Shown in pieces: positions 11,963-23,600 of a stretch of DNA of 64,000 bases (position 1 is the first letter of the stretch; each line of letters opens with the position of its first letter). Origin of the DNA: Archegozetes longisetosus (taxonomy: Eukaryota; Arthropoda; Arachnida; Sarcoptiformes; Trhypochthoniidae); NCBI GenBank assembly GCA_018873245.2, contig JAEMBT020000009.1, forward strand, positions 13,109,112 through 13,173,111, read 5' to 3'. Under the pieces are notes generated by a model. That model was not told the origin of the DNA. It worked only from the letters and a program-made list of their open reading frames with translations, and did not search any database. The translations under genes were made by a program, and so were the position numbers.

Positions 11963-12938
11963 TACTCATCTGACTGCCAATAGGTGAATGGATCTAACAA
12001 CTGTGACAATCATCCAACAGATAAATGTATTTCAATTTATTAATTCGAGCATCTCATAATACTCTAGTCTCGATAGAATGCAGTCGAGTCTCTCGACACA
12101 TTGAATGTACTAATTTTGATTATTAATAAATTAATAAATTTGATCGATTAAATCAAAATACTACCAGAATAACACTTTTCCTTCAGAAAAGCTCTACGAA
12201 AAGCTTTTAATTTTGCAAAAAATCAATTTCGAATCAATTTATCTTCCTATTTATCTCAGTTTTAAAAAATAGATATCAATTGATATCTTGCATAGCTCAT
12301 ATATCATTGAAAGCCAATTAAAAACATTATTATTTTTGTATTTTCAACAATGACTAAAATTGTGACTCTAATCTCAATCGAATGTTGACTCGAAAATTCA
12401 CTACTATGAGTGAACAGTTAATTAGCGTCTCCTGGTTTTAACGTAGAAATAGTGCCAAAAGTTTTGTAAAAACTTTTTCAACTGGTAATCAGTAAGATAT
12501 TATCAACTTTTAAAAAGTTTCTCTAAAGCGTTGATTGATACAAACTCAGACTTTGAGCTGAACACAAAGCAAAACTAATTGATATCGAATGAAATATCAA
12601 TAAAGATATATAAGAAATTGAGTAAAACTATAATAATGAATAAAATTAGGAGTTTATAAAGAAATAAAAACAAGTAATGAAAAACAGATTAAAAGTAAAT
12701 TAAAGAGAATGTAGTAATAGAAAAGTATTAGAGCAATAGTGATATCTGACGGCCATTTAGTGAAAACTTTCAACAGAATAGACTAAAGCCATGAACTTAT
12801 TGTGATATTAAAACAAATGTTATCATGTTATCAGGACCACAAGTTTCTACAGATAACAAACGTTACAATTAATTCTTACTAACTCAATATATTAGTTTAA
12901 TAATTGATTTATAAGTATCTAATACTGAAAACCATACG
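11963..12938. other. Right copy of the duplicated SORD flank and 5' region of MTAP
   Basis: 11963-12069 continues the pre-insertion site seen at 2995-3080. 12070-12615 is the right copy of the 560-bp flank also found at 3275-3835. From about 12616 the sequence is unique and leads into the MTAP start codon, so the MTAP promoter probably lies in the last 320 bp. I saw no clear TATA box. Confidence 0.65.
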
Positions 12939-13766
12939 ATGTCTGAAACTAACTTCAACTTAAAGATCGGAATAATAGGCGGAACAGGTCTAGACCAAGA
13001 CTCAAGTATCCTAAAAGATAAGAAATTAGTAGCAATTCCAACAACACCTTATGGAGAAGCAAGCGATAAAGAAGTAATAAACGGAATAATAGAAGGAGTG
13101 GAGGTATATATAATGGGTCGTCACGGAAAACACCACTCAGTCAATCCATCTAACGTCAACTACAGGGCCAACTTGTGGTCGCTCAAGGAGCTAGGCTGCA
13201 CGCACATTTTGGTTACCACAGCTTGCGGATCGCTTAAGGAAGACATACGGCCGGGGGACTTTGCTGTAGTCGACCAATACATCGATCGTACTATCGGTCG
13301 TGCGCGCACTTTCTATAAAGTGTCACACATTCCTCAAGGAAAACCTTTTGACAGTAAATTACAACAGATATTAGAAGAATCATGCGCTCAACTAAACTAC
13401 AAGTGTCACCCTAAAGTGACCACAGTCACTATAGAAGGTCCGCGATTCTCCACTCTAGCTGAATCCAAACTTCATCAGAGTTGGGGGTGTCATATTGTCA
13501 ATATGACTACTGTTCCTGAAGCACAACTTGCTGCTGAGTTAGGTCTCTTCTATTCTGCTCTTGCTCTTGTCACTGATTATGATTGTTGGCATGAGTCTGA
13601 TGATGAGTCTGTTAGTGTTGATCTTGTTATGAATCGGTTGAAGCAGTTGGGCGATAGAGCTAAGAATGTTTTGGTTGTTGCTATTAAGAAGATTGCTCAG
13701 GTTGATTGGACTCAAGTTTGGTCTCAGAAACAAAATGAAGCTAAATCTGCCATTATGTTTGTTTGA
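12939..13766 (+). CDS. MTAP: S-methyl-5'-thioadenosine phosphorylase
   Basis: Cleaves methylthioadenosine with phosphate to adenine and methylthioribose-1-phosphate, the first step of the methionine salvage cycle and the clearing of the polyamine by-product; cytosolic trimer in known homologues. A single 275-residue frame with no intron. Visible motifs: IGIIGGTG at residues 10-17 (phosphate loop), TPYGEASD, GRHGKHH, TTACGSL, GDFAVVDQYIDRT, VTIEGPRFST, the signature NMTTVPE (substrate methionine and threonine) and ATDYDCW-like VTDYDCW with the adenine-binding aspartates. Compared with human MTAP (283 residues) about a dozen residues are missing after the IDRT segment. The start is the first ATG of the frame and gives the usual short N-terminus. 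Base composition changes strongly along the gene (see findings). Confidence 0.95.
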   Translation: MSETNFNLKIGIIGGTGLDQDSSILKDKKLVAIPTTPYGEASDKEVINGIIEGVEVYIMGRHGKHHSVNPSNVNYRANLWSLKELGCTHILVTTACGSLKEDIRPGDFAVVDQYIDRTIGRARTFYKVSHIPQGKPFDSKLQQILEESCAQLNYKCHPKVTTVTIEGPRFSTLAESKLHQSWGCHIVNMTTVPEAQLAAELGLFYSALALVTDYDCWHESDDESVSVDLVMNRLKQLGDRAKNVLVVAIKKIAQVDWTQVWSQKQNEAKSAIMFV

Positions 13767-14431
13767 TTATTATAGATTTTAAATTTTATTCAACTATTTC
13801 TTATGGTAACTTACATAAGGTTCATAAGATTCTTGTTTTGATTATCTGAGTAATTGTACGTTTGGCAAAATCCTTTTATTAAAACTTTTTGTTCAAACAT
13901 TAAACTCTTTGAAAATTTGATTTCAATTCTATTAAAATTGATCATAAAATCAATGGTAACTGTTTAGGAGAGCTTAATTTCTGAAAATGGTAAAGTCTAC
14001 AAAAAGTTGAAAAATAATTAGATCTCATACTTTAACAACGTTACGCTTTTGCAACCACCTCTGCCCTCCGTGAGCGCAAACCTCCGTTGCTCTAGCACGG
14101 CCAGTTAATTTTTCGAGACTTTCCACTCAACTTGAGCAATTTAGCCAAGTATTAACTAAATTTTCGGTCTTAAAAGTGTAACGTTTTTAAGGTACACAAC
14201 TTATGAGAATAAGTTTTAAATAAGTTATAATAGATGTCACTACTAAAACATGTAAGTAAACCACATTGATCAGGACTCAATTCACATTAATCAGGTACTG
14301 AATTCACATTGATCAGGGACTAAATCTACATAAACCGTTCTCCACACCAACTGACCACATCCAAACGTAAGTAACCACCAAATTGACAAAAACAAAACTA
14401 ACAAAATAATCCAAACAGATTAGTATAAGAA
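13767..14431. other. Intergenic spacer between MTAP and TOM5 genes
   Basis: Holds the MTAP 3' end and the upstream part of the TOM5 gene. A short GC-rich island at about 14040-14110 stands out from the AT-rich surroundings. Shortly before the TOM5 start lie three imperfect copies of a CACATTGATCAGGACT-type unit (14260-14325). Confidence 0.55.
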
Positions 14432-14593
14432 ATGATTCGTTTATCATCAACAAAAGATGGATCAGGTCGAGGATACGATATAGAAGAAGAAAAGAGACGA
14501 GCTCGTAGTGAAGTGAAACAACAGTTATTAATATTTGCCTCAATTGTTGCTCTCATTAGAGTGGCCCCTATCATGATTGACAAACTTTCTTGA
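14432..14593 (+). CDS. TOMM5: TOM5-like subunit of the mitochondrial outer-membrane translocase
   Basis: A 53-residue single-exon frame beginning MIRLSSTKDGSG. Small Tom proteins stabilise the TOM40 channel and help pass precursors into it. The layout fits Tom5: a charged, acidic and basic N-terminal half (DIEEEKRRARSEVKQQ, residues 16-31) followed by one C-terminal membrane helix, LLIFASIVALIRVAPIMI (32-49), and a short tail KLS. The segment VALIRVAPIMIDKL parallels the VALLRVTPFILKKL segment I recall for human TOMM5 (51 residues). There is no signal peptide, as expected for a tail-anchored protein. It starts 666 bp after the MTAP stop, same strand. The main risk is that such a short frame was recognised by eye only. 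Confidence 0.8.
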   Translation: MIRLSSTKDGSGRGYDIEEEKRRARSEVKQQLLIFASIVALIRVAPIMIDKLS

Positions 14594-16056
14594 TTTGATT
14601 CACTCTTCATCTTCCATATTCTCTTTGATTTCTTTCTTATTGTCTTCTAATTTGTTATGTAATTGATTTCTGTTAATCTATTAGGTGTTTGTTGAGTCTG
14701 AAATACTTAGTTATGAAGATAAATATGATATAAATTAGTATAATTTGATATAAAATAGTTGAAAGTGTAATTATTTGAAGCGAGACTAATCGCTAAGAAT
14801 AAGTCGAAATAATTATTTTATTAGAGCAGTAAAATGACTTATTGTTTGATAATCACTCAATAATTAGCTGACATTAAACTCAAAACTAGTCTTTCATCAT
14901 AACTAATAACAGATAACAGACTTAGAAGAATAAAAATATAAAACTAATGAATAGACAATAAGCAATACGTTAAACTTTGCAAACATTTTATTAGCCGATA
15001 AGTGTTATAATCAGATTTATATGAATCAAATGAATATATTATAGATTTGAATTTTAATAAGTGAATGGCTAGAAATATACAGATGAGATAATGGCTCAAC
15101 ATTTCAATAACCTTTACACTAGACATCAACAAATCAAAGTTTAGTTGCATTACAATCTAACTAATTATAAGCCATGTCTATAGATATAAGTTATAAGTGA
15201 TGTCTATAGATATTAATTATACCATAAAACAAATCGTATCTATAGAAATGATTTATAACTATAAAACAAGTCATGACTTTAGCTGTAAAACATGTTCAAA
15301 TGAACCATTACTGTCTTGGGCATAAACGATAATTTACACCAATAGATACTAATCGTTGTAAACATACATACAATTAGTATAAATTATCGTAATATGTATT
15401 GAGATAAATCACAGATACGAAAAAAGATCGCAATAAAAGACATATAGCAAGAGATATATGACAATAAGAGTAATATATCTAAAGATATATGTCTGGCAAC
15501 AAAGTTGCAAAATATGACTCTAACTCTTATATACAAATAGAAAGAAATTATAGTTTAGAATAACTATAATATTGGATAACTATTACTATTGGATATGTGC
15601 TGTAGTTATAACAGAAACTTATTTAACATTAACCCATTGTTTAACGACTAGTAGATAACAAACATTTTGAGAAATAATAATCACAGAAATACTGTTAATA
15701 TTAACACATGTCTATGTATAGTATGGTTATGTGTTATATTAGTTCATCGTTTGGATCAATTAGTATAACTATTTCTATTTTATTTAGTTATTAGTTTCAA
15801 TGTTTGTCTTATTATTATTAGTTTGAAATCTTAAAAACCACTATAAGCCGAGTTATACCGTTTCTCCAAACTAAGGTTACTAACTAAATGTTAAAACCGA
15901 TATCAAAATTTAAATAATTAATATAATATCAGACCAAACTTTATGAAATTTTGCCCTATTATTGAAAAATATCTTTATTAACAATATTTAGTCAAATATT
16001 TTATTTTCCCCAATCCAATTAAATTTAACTCAAAATCAAAAACCCAAAAAATTTTA
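14594..16056. other. Intergenic region, nothing recognised
   Basis: AT-rich, with short open frames only on shadow strands. No family resemblance, RNA gene or clear repeat seen. Confidence 0.5.
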
Positions 16057-17248
16057 AGTCGCAAAAAGTTAAAGCCAACCAATTTTAATTAATTAAATCA
16101 GAAAACTTAATATCCAATTGTGTTTCCATTACGTTGTATCAACTTAAACATTCTATTAGGCATTGAATCAATCAGGTTTTGCACTTCTTCTGAGCTGATC
16201 TCCTCCCAGGTTTCGATGATCGCTTTTTGTAAATCAACAACTGAATTAAACTGTCTTCCACCACCGTACATTCTTCTAACCGTCACTCCCGAAAAATTTT
16301 CAATTGGGTTTAGGTCTGGTGAGCACGATGGCCAAGGAATAACTTTAATTTTCAGCTTATTAAACCATTCCATAGTTGATTTTGCAGTGTGAGGTTTAGC
16401 ATTATCTTGCTGAAACTGCCATTTTCTTCCTTCTATCTTCTTCCCATATGTCAATAATTGCCTTTCGATGTGGTTCTGATAATCTCCTGCTTTCATTCTT
16501 CCTTTGACTGTCACAATTTCTGTCTTACCACCATAACCAATTGCTGACCATACCATAATTCCACCACCTCCACACTGTCTCTTCGAATAGTATTGAGGTT
16601 CTCGACGAATATCATGCCAATAATGTTGATATCCATCAGGACCATCCAAATTAAACTTTCTCATCGGAGAAAATAATAGTTTTCCATTCCGATGACCAGG
16701 ACATATGATCTCTCGTCCAGGACAATCTTGCCTTAATGTTAGTTTGAAGAAGTTTTGGTCTTGCTCTTCTTTTCTCCCTCACTATAAATTCAGAGCGTTT
16801 TACAGCTCTCCAAGCTGTAATTCGATGACCACCTAAACCTAAATTCTTTTTTGCTTGTGGTGGTGAAGTGTTGTTGGTGACCACTTCCTTCAGCAACCTC
16901 CTGGTGTCTTGAGGAGAATATAAACGAGGCCTCCCTGTACTCTTCTTGGTCCCATAATTCTCCTGATCCTTCAAGTGATTTTGCACCACAGTCTTTGATC
17001 TCCCTATTCTTCTTCCAATTTCAGCTGCAGATGGACAAATCTTCTGAAGAACGTCAATTTCACCTTTTTCATACTCACTTAATGACTTTTTCTTTCCCAT
17101 TGAATGTCTTCAGGTCAAATTTGAAAATTTAACTTTATAATTAAACTAGACACTGATATTCAAATAATCGTAAAACCTGAAACTGATCCAATAACTATTT
17201 CAGAAGTTATAAAGAGATCAATTGAAAAGGTTTTAACTTTTTGCAACA
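16057..17248 (-). mobile_element. Tc1-like transposon, about 1.2 kb
   Basis: The ends share the inverted motif GCAAAAAGTTAAA: the left reads GTCGCAAAAAGTTAAAGCC, and the reverse complement of the right reads GTTGCAAAAAGTTAAAACC. A TA precedes the left end (16055-16056); at the right end the TA is not preserved, so the right limit is approximate. The size and the single transposase in between fit the Tc1 family. Confidence 0.8.
16107..17100 (-). pseudogene. Tc1-like DD34E transposase with one frameshift
   Basis: Two overlapping frames, 17100-16651 and 16664-16107, make one protein of about 330 residues interrupted once. The N-terminal part has the paired helix-turn-helix DNA-binding region (EIGRRIGRSKTVVQNHL, then the GRPRLYS linker) and ends at the first catalytic aspartate (FSDEK). 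The C-terminal part begins FNLDGPDG and carries QQDNAKPHTA (second aspartate) and SPDLNPIEN (final glutamate). At about 16660 one extra base between SDEK and FNLDG shifts the frame to a stop. The usual tryptophan after NPIENF is replaced (FSGVTVRR). Otherwise intact, so inactivation looks recent. Confidence 0.9.
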
Positions 17249-17637
17249 CAAAAATTTGTCAAAAATTGAAGAATGGTATTTAACAAAAGAATACTCGTGA
17301 AGACTAATCTTATTTAATCAGATTATCTCTTATCGCGAAAGGAATGTTTATATCAAGTTTCAAGATTGTGCATCTTGTATTTTTAATTTTACAAACAATA
17401 ATTTATCGGTTTTAACATTTAGTTACTAACCTTATTACCAATATATGTGACTCAACGCGTGACTCACAATGCGTGACTCACAGCTACCTATTTTACAATT
17501 GACAGCTTCGGTTAATTATCAGAAATGAGATAATTACAAAACAGCAAAACCTATATCTAGCAAAATAATTAGCAAATATTGCATCTTTATATGATTCAAT
17601 AATAAGATTATCGACAATAATGTTATCGACAATAACA

Positions 17638-20600
17638 TCATTTCGGTAATGAATTAAGACCTTGTATTTCTTCGAAACCGCTGTCAAGTATACACTGCGG
17701 AGGCATTTCAGAGCTAACTCCGTATTTATGAGACCTGAGACCTGAATCTAAACTCATATTAGACTCTGGTCTAACATCAAAAACATCGTCGGCAGTGCCA
17801 TTAGACAAAAAACTGTTCTCATTCTCAGAGACAGAATTGGAGGAGCGGCAATATATAGCAGGAGTGGTTCTCTTGGTAGAGGACATCGAAGTGGACATGG
17901 ATTTGATAATTTTGGAGTGAGCTTTTCTGGATGAGGCAGATGCAGATGCGTTGACAATAAATGCTCGATTAGTCTTAATGGGTGTCTCATCAGTGATGAG
18001 TGCAGGAGATTTCCAGCGATTATTCGAATCAAAATTTGTACTCTCATTGTGAAAGCTTTCGCTGAGATGATAAGCGAGTTCTTCATTCTTCATGGAAAGA
18101 CGACGCTTTTCGCGCATTTCCCTATCATATTCACTCTTCAACTCTTCATGTTCTCTGGTCAATTGATTGAACTGATGAATTTTACGCTCAAGAGTCACCT
18201 GCAAATTCTCGATCTGCTGCTGAAGACCTCTAATCGTCTCCTTAGCCATAGGTAGTTCATTGATTTTCTCTTGTGTTTCTATCATTTGTCGTTCTAAGGC
18301 GTGAATCTTTTCGTTTTTCATATCCATGACAACTTTCAAAGAATCGACTTCAAGTTCAAGCTGTTTAGTCTTTTCAGTCAAATACTTAAACTTCTTGTCC
18401 TTATCATTCATAATATTTTCCTCCATTTGACTGACCTTAATCTCAAGCGCATCTTTCAATTGAAGGGTTTGGTTAAGTTGGCTCTTGTGATCTTCAATCT
18501 GACTAAGGAGTTGATTAAAATTTTGTTGAGATATTTGCAATTCCCTATTGTGCTTGTCTTGAAGAGTGTTGAGTTCCCAAGAGTGAATCTGATGTAGTTT
18601 TTTAATATTAGCCTCATGATTGACTTTAGCTTGATTTAAATCCGAATAGTTCTTCTCTCTCTCTTTCATCAGCTGATTTATCTGCTCTTCATATATTATC
18701 TTCATATCATTGAGTTCCACATCCTTGGCATCTATCACAAACAGATATTTGAGATGAAAGTTCTATAAACTAGAGTTGTATGTAAGTCGATTAATACCTA
18801 GATTATCCTTGAGTTGTTCGCACCTCTTATTTGCATTCTGTAAGGCTTGTTTGAGTTTGGGATTTTCGAAGGGTGCGTACTATAAATAACATTTTATATA
18901 GTAGTTATTGCATTCATTTATTCATATTCACGTCCTCTTTCTATGTAATTATTTCTATCTTTTAATAATCTACATAATGCCAGATTCAATTGATAATAAT
19001 TCTAGACTAGGAGGGAGTCAGAACTAAAAGTTAAGTTCAAATTAATATACGTGAGAGGGAGGAAAAGATGTGAAAAGTAGTATATAGGTGATTTCAAAAT
19101 CAAAAGTGGTAGCTGGCAAAAGTGTCAAAATCAAAAGTAGTAGCTAAAAAATGTCAATACAAAAACTAGTAGCTATGCAATAAAATATTCAATCTAAACA
19201 AAAACAAACCTGTTCAATTAAATGTTGAATAACAATAGAAAGAGAATCAAAAGCAAGCCTAATATAATTATGATCCAAGCATAAAGTCTTCAATTGTTTA
19301 GTCTTATATTCGCACAATTGCGTCAACTTGAGTATTTGCTGTTTATCATCAATTAATTGGGCAGAACGAGAATCCTTTTTAGCAGAAGTCGTCGATGCAG
19401 TTATAGATGGATTTGTTTTTGTGTGAGTAACTCTCTTTGACGTATTTGTCAATGTTGGCCTTCGACTTACTGACTTCTTATCGTTAATTGATGTGACAAC
19501 GCCTGTATATAAATAAATCAAATTAAACCAATTTAGATATAACTATTTATTAAGTACTCTCATTATTTATTACGAAATCTTATGATTAAATGTGAATTTG
19601 TTATTCAAGCTTATTAGTATAAGCCAATCAGGGTTAGTGTTAGGGGAGTTGGAGTCGGTTTTAGAGAGTTTGAGTGACTTAAGTGAGTTTTAGTAACTTT
19701 TAGTGACTTTTATGAGTTACACTCAAATTATAAGCATTAGAAACAACTTAATAAGCATTAGAAACGACTTAATAACCTTGTAGTAGAAGCAGAAGAGGCG
19801 GTTATTCAACTTTTTAAGTACATTAATGTTGGGTCTACACCATGAAAAGTGGGACAACCTTTCCAACAGTCACCAAAAATAACAAAATAGGGAATCAATA
19901 AATTAAAGGGATATAAGAACTTGGAGTTGCCGTTAATTCTTATCAAGCCTTTGGTTATAAGTTCGTACGTATAGTACGGATTGTACCATAAGAGCCGTAA
20001 TGTCGTGACTTAATGGGACGACTCCGACCACGACTCGCGCGACTGCTATGCAAACAATTATCTGCGAAATGAACTTTCTTTTGACTAATTTTCGGTTCCG
20101 TTCTCTTAGCATAACTATCACTACTATTATCTTCACTATTTGAGTCTTTATGACTCCTAAGTCTTAGGATTCCCTGGATTCGAGTTGACTTGACATCACA
20201 TTTTGTCATTGGTTCGTCGTCAATGAATGTCACCATAACTGGTTCTTCGTTAGTTATATTTGTTGGGGATGTAGCTGAACAAGTGGTCGAAGTAGTGGTC
20301 GAAGTAGTAGTTGAAGTGGTCGAAGTAGTTGATGAAGTGGTTGAAGGAGTGGCTGAAGGAGTGACTGAAGAAGTGGTTAAAGTACCTGAAGGTGTACTTG
20401 AACACGTAAAACTGACCACCTCAAACTCTGGCAATAAATTCTTTTTGACTTTAACTTTGATAATATCAGTGGTAACTGAAGTATCGTTAGAAATGTTAGA
20501 ACTTATTAATATATCTGAATCTGTTTCTGTTGAGTCCTTTATTTCTGGAACTATATTGTGGACAGTAATAGTGAGGTTATCTTTAGTTATGCCATTTTGC

Positions 20601-23600
20601 AGGTCATCGAGGTTATCATTAGTTATGCCATTTTGCAGGTCATTGAGGTTATGCTTAGTTATGTCGTTTTGTTTAGTTATGTCGTTTTGCTGATCATTGA
20701 GGCTATGCTTAGTTATGCTATTCTGCTGATCATCCAAGTTATCTTTAGTCTCCTGATCATTGATCTTATCGACTATATTAATATTAATAGAATCTGTATT
20801 ATCAGAATCCAAATCCAATACATCAGCATTAGTGACACATATCTTAACTTTGGAAATAGTCTTATCTGAACTAAGCTTATGCAAAGTTATATTATTTTTA
20901 TATCCGTTTTTTGGGTCAATAGTGGTTTTTGAGTTCGGAATTGTGGTCACATTCTCTACTTTATCGCTTTCATCACAACCACAACCATTGGGAGAGGTAT
21001 CTGAAGGTGTCACACATTCAACTATTTGTTCATCTGTCTTATCAGGCATGCCATTGCTCTCAACTTCAATCACTGCTTCCCGATTAGGACTTTTATCTTC
21101 ATCTACTTTATTGAATTTAGTTTTCACTTCAGGGGAAACATCAGTTATCGTTCTATTTAGAGAGCTTGGACTCGATTCAGGTTCTAATACTTTACGCCGT
21201 AATGATATATAGTTTGAATTATTACTAATCTTAGGCGAGTGACTATAGTTTGAATTATTACTAATCTTAGGCTCTTTCACAAACAGATAGCCTCCAGTAA
21301 CTGATTTGGTTTGTCCGTTCAACTCCTGCCATGAACGACGTAATGAGCCTCGAGATAACAGTGTGTTTGCTCTTCTACGTCTTCGTGTATCTGCTTCGAA
21401 ACCGATTTTCTCTTGTCCTGATATTATAGATTCTCCTGATTCGTAACTTGACTTCCTTTTAGCGATTGAATGTCTTGTCAATGAAGGTATTGTTGAGTTG
21501 GTGATTGAATCGATGGTTGAATTGATGGTCGAATCGATGGCTGAATCGATGGCTGAATCAATAGTCGAATTAATGGTGAAATTAACACTCGAAGTGATAG
21601 TGGCATTGGATAACTCACTATAATTACTAACACAATCTTCATTATTATTATCAATAATTTTATCTTTGGCCCGAAACAAGCCAAACAAATTGGAGATACG
21701 AGTTTTGGATTTATCGCTACGTTTGGAAGTGATGGAAGTAGAAGAAGGAGAGGGACTGTCGCACTTAGGAGGACTGATAGATTGAGAATCATTATAATTG
21801 ACATCAGTTTTGGAAGACTTATTATAATTGCTATTAGTGAGCACATCAGTTTCAGGCACTGTAATTAGTGGTCGTACACCATCTAAGTTTCTATTCCACT
21901 TAACTCTCATTTTGGTCAATTGGTTCAAAGCAGAATAATATTAATGCAGCACATATTCTGTGGCATTCTTTAAAGTAGTACATAATTTGTAGGATTCTTT
22001 AAAGTAGCACATATTTTGTGCGATTCTTTAGAGCAGTACATATTCCGTACAATTGTTTAAAATAGTAGAAATTGTGTATGATTGTTTAAATGAGCACATA
22101 CTCTACCAAAATATTGAAAGCAGCACATATTGAATAAATTAGTTGAAAACAAAACAACTCATAAAACACAATAGAAAGTAGCAATAAATCTATCGTGAAC
22201 GAACGAGAACGATCAACTACATACATATACATATACACAACTGGAGTGAAGGTAATAGAATTAATAAAAGTAGAAATTGCGAATTGCGAAGTCACAAAAA
22301 TAGAGATTGTGTGACAATGCAATAAATGAGTTCAATATAGATATATATGTAGTCATACAATCATATATAATACATAAAAACAGTTTTAGCATATAAAACA
22401 AAACACTATTAAACTAAACCACTATATTCATAGCTAATCATCAAATATGGCACAAACAAATCAATAAATGAGGAAAATTCAGTCGTAGTATTGCCTGATA
22501 CGGTCGAGTCAAAGTTACACAGAAGTAATCAATTTACGTCACTTATATAGTAAAAATATAGTCAAATATCGTATAATGTTTCACTAAATCTATGGATTCT
22601 ACTAACAGATAGACTAACACAGACTAACTTATAAAGTAACACATCGACTAACTAACTAACAGATAGACTGAGTTACTAAACCAACACATCAACTAACTTA
22701 CAAACCAACACATCGAATGAGTTACTAAACCAACACATCGACTAACTTACAAACCAACACATCGACTAACATAAACGAACACAACCACACGTGTACTCAA
22801 TTGCTGGCATTCATCTGATTCCATAAGAGAAGAGGTATGAAAGCTATAGAGCTATAAAAAGCTAGTGATAATGAAGCACACATAATAAAAATACTCAACA
22901 GAATATAATTATGCAGACTTATATGCAGGTATGAGTTTCACTTCATTTATGTATTAGTTTGAGTCTTATATCAAGTTTTTATTAGGTATTCGACTGTCTT
23001 GTATGAAGTTTGCACTGAGTCTAACACGAAGTTTTGTACTAAGTCTTACGGCAAGTCTTGCACTAAGTCTTATGCCAAATCTTGTACTAACTCTTGCACT
23101 AACTCTTACACCAAGTCCCACACCAACTTTTACACTAACTCTTCTCACGTCAGTGGCAACACTTGGATTGAAATAAACGCACGAAACATTTTAGGCATGA
23201 AATCATTTCACGCTTGCATAAAATTATTCACAGTATCGGACAAGTAAAGGTCCAGAAACTCTTTAACAATTCATAATGCGAGTCAAGTCTTATGTTTTAA
23301 GTTTTGATTATGTAAGTCGAGTCTCTATTATGAGTCGAGTCTTATTATGAGTCGAGTCTCTATTATATCAGTTGAGTCTTATTATCAATTGAGTCTCTAT
23401 TTTATGAGTTGAGCCTCTATTATACCAGTCGAGCCCCTATTATATAACTCTCGTCACTATCGTCTCCATTATATAAGTTGACTCTTCATTACGTGAGTCT
23501 CGTGAAGAAGCAGTGTTGGCTGACATGTAAGACCAACCAAAAGAGGTAGAGAAGCAGATTGTGCTAATAATAAACTGTTAGCTCAATGGAGCTCTACGCA

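Noticed and set aside
3275-12615. Direct repeats of about 560 bp as LTRs of a retrotransposon spanning 9 kb
   Set aside because: The interior contains SORD exons, not gag-pol, and the same order (SORD end, then this flank) is found at both copies, so a tandem segmental duplication explains them.
20190-20693. Valine-rich plus-strand protein
   Set aside because: Reverse-strand reading of the Thr/Ser repeats of the frame at 19955-21910.
22966-23247. Cys/Ser/Lys-rich and Arg/Leu/Ser-rich open frames as small secreted or structural proteins
   Set aside because: They are opposite translations of one minisatellite within an intron; no signal peptide and no independent support.
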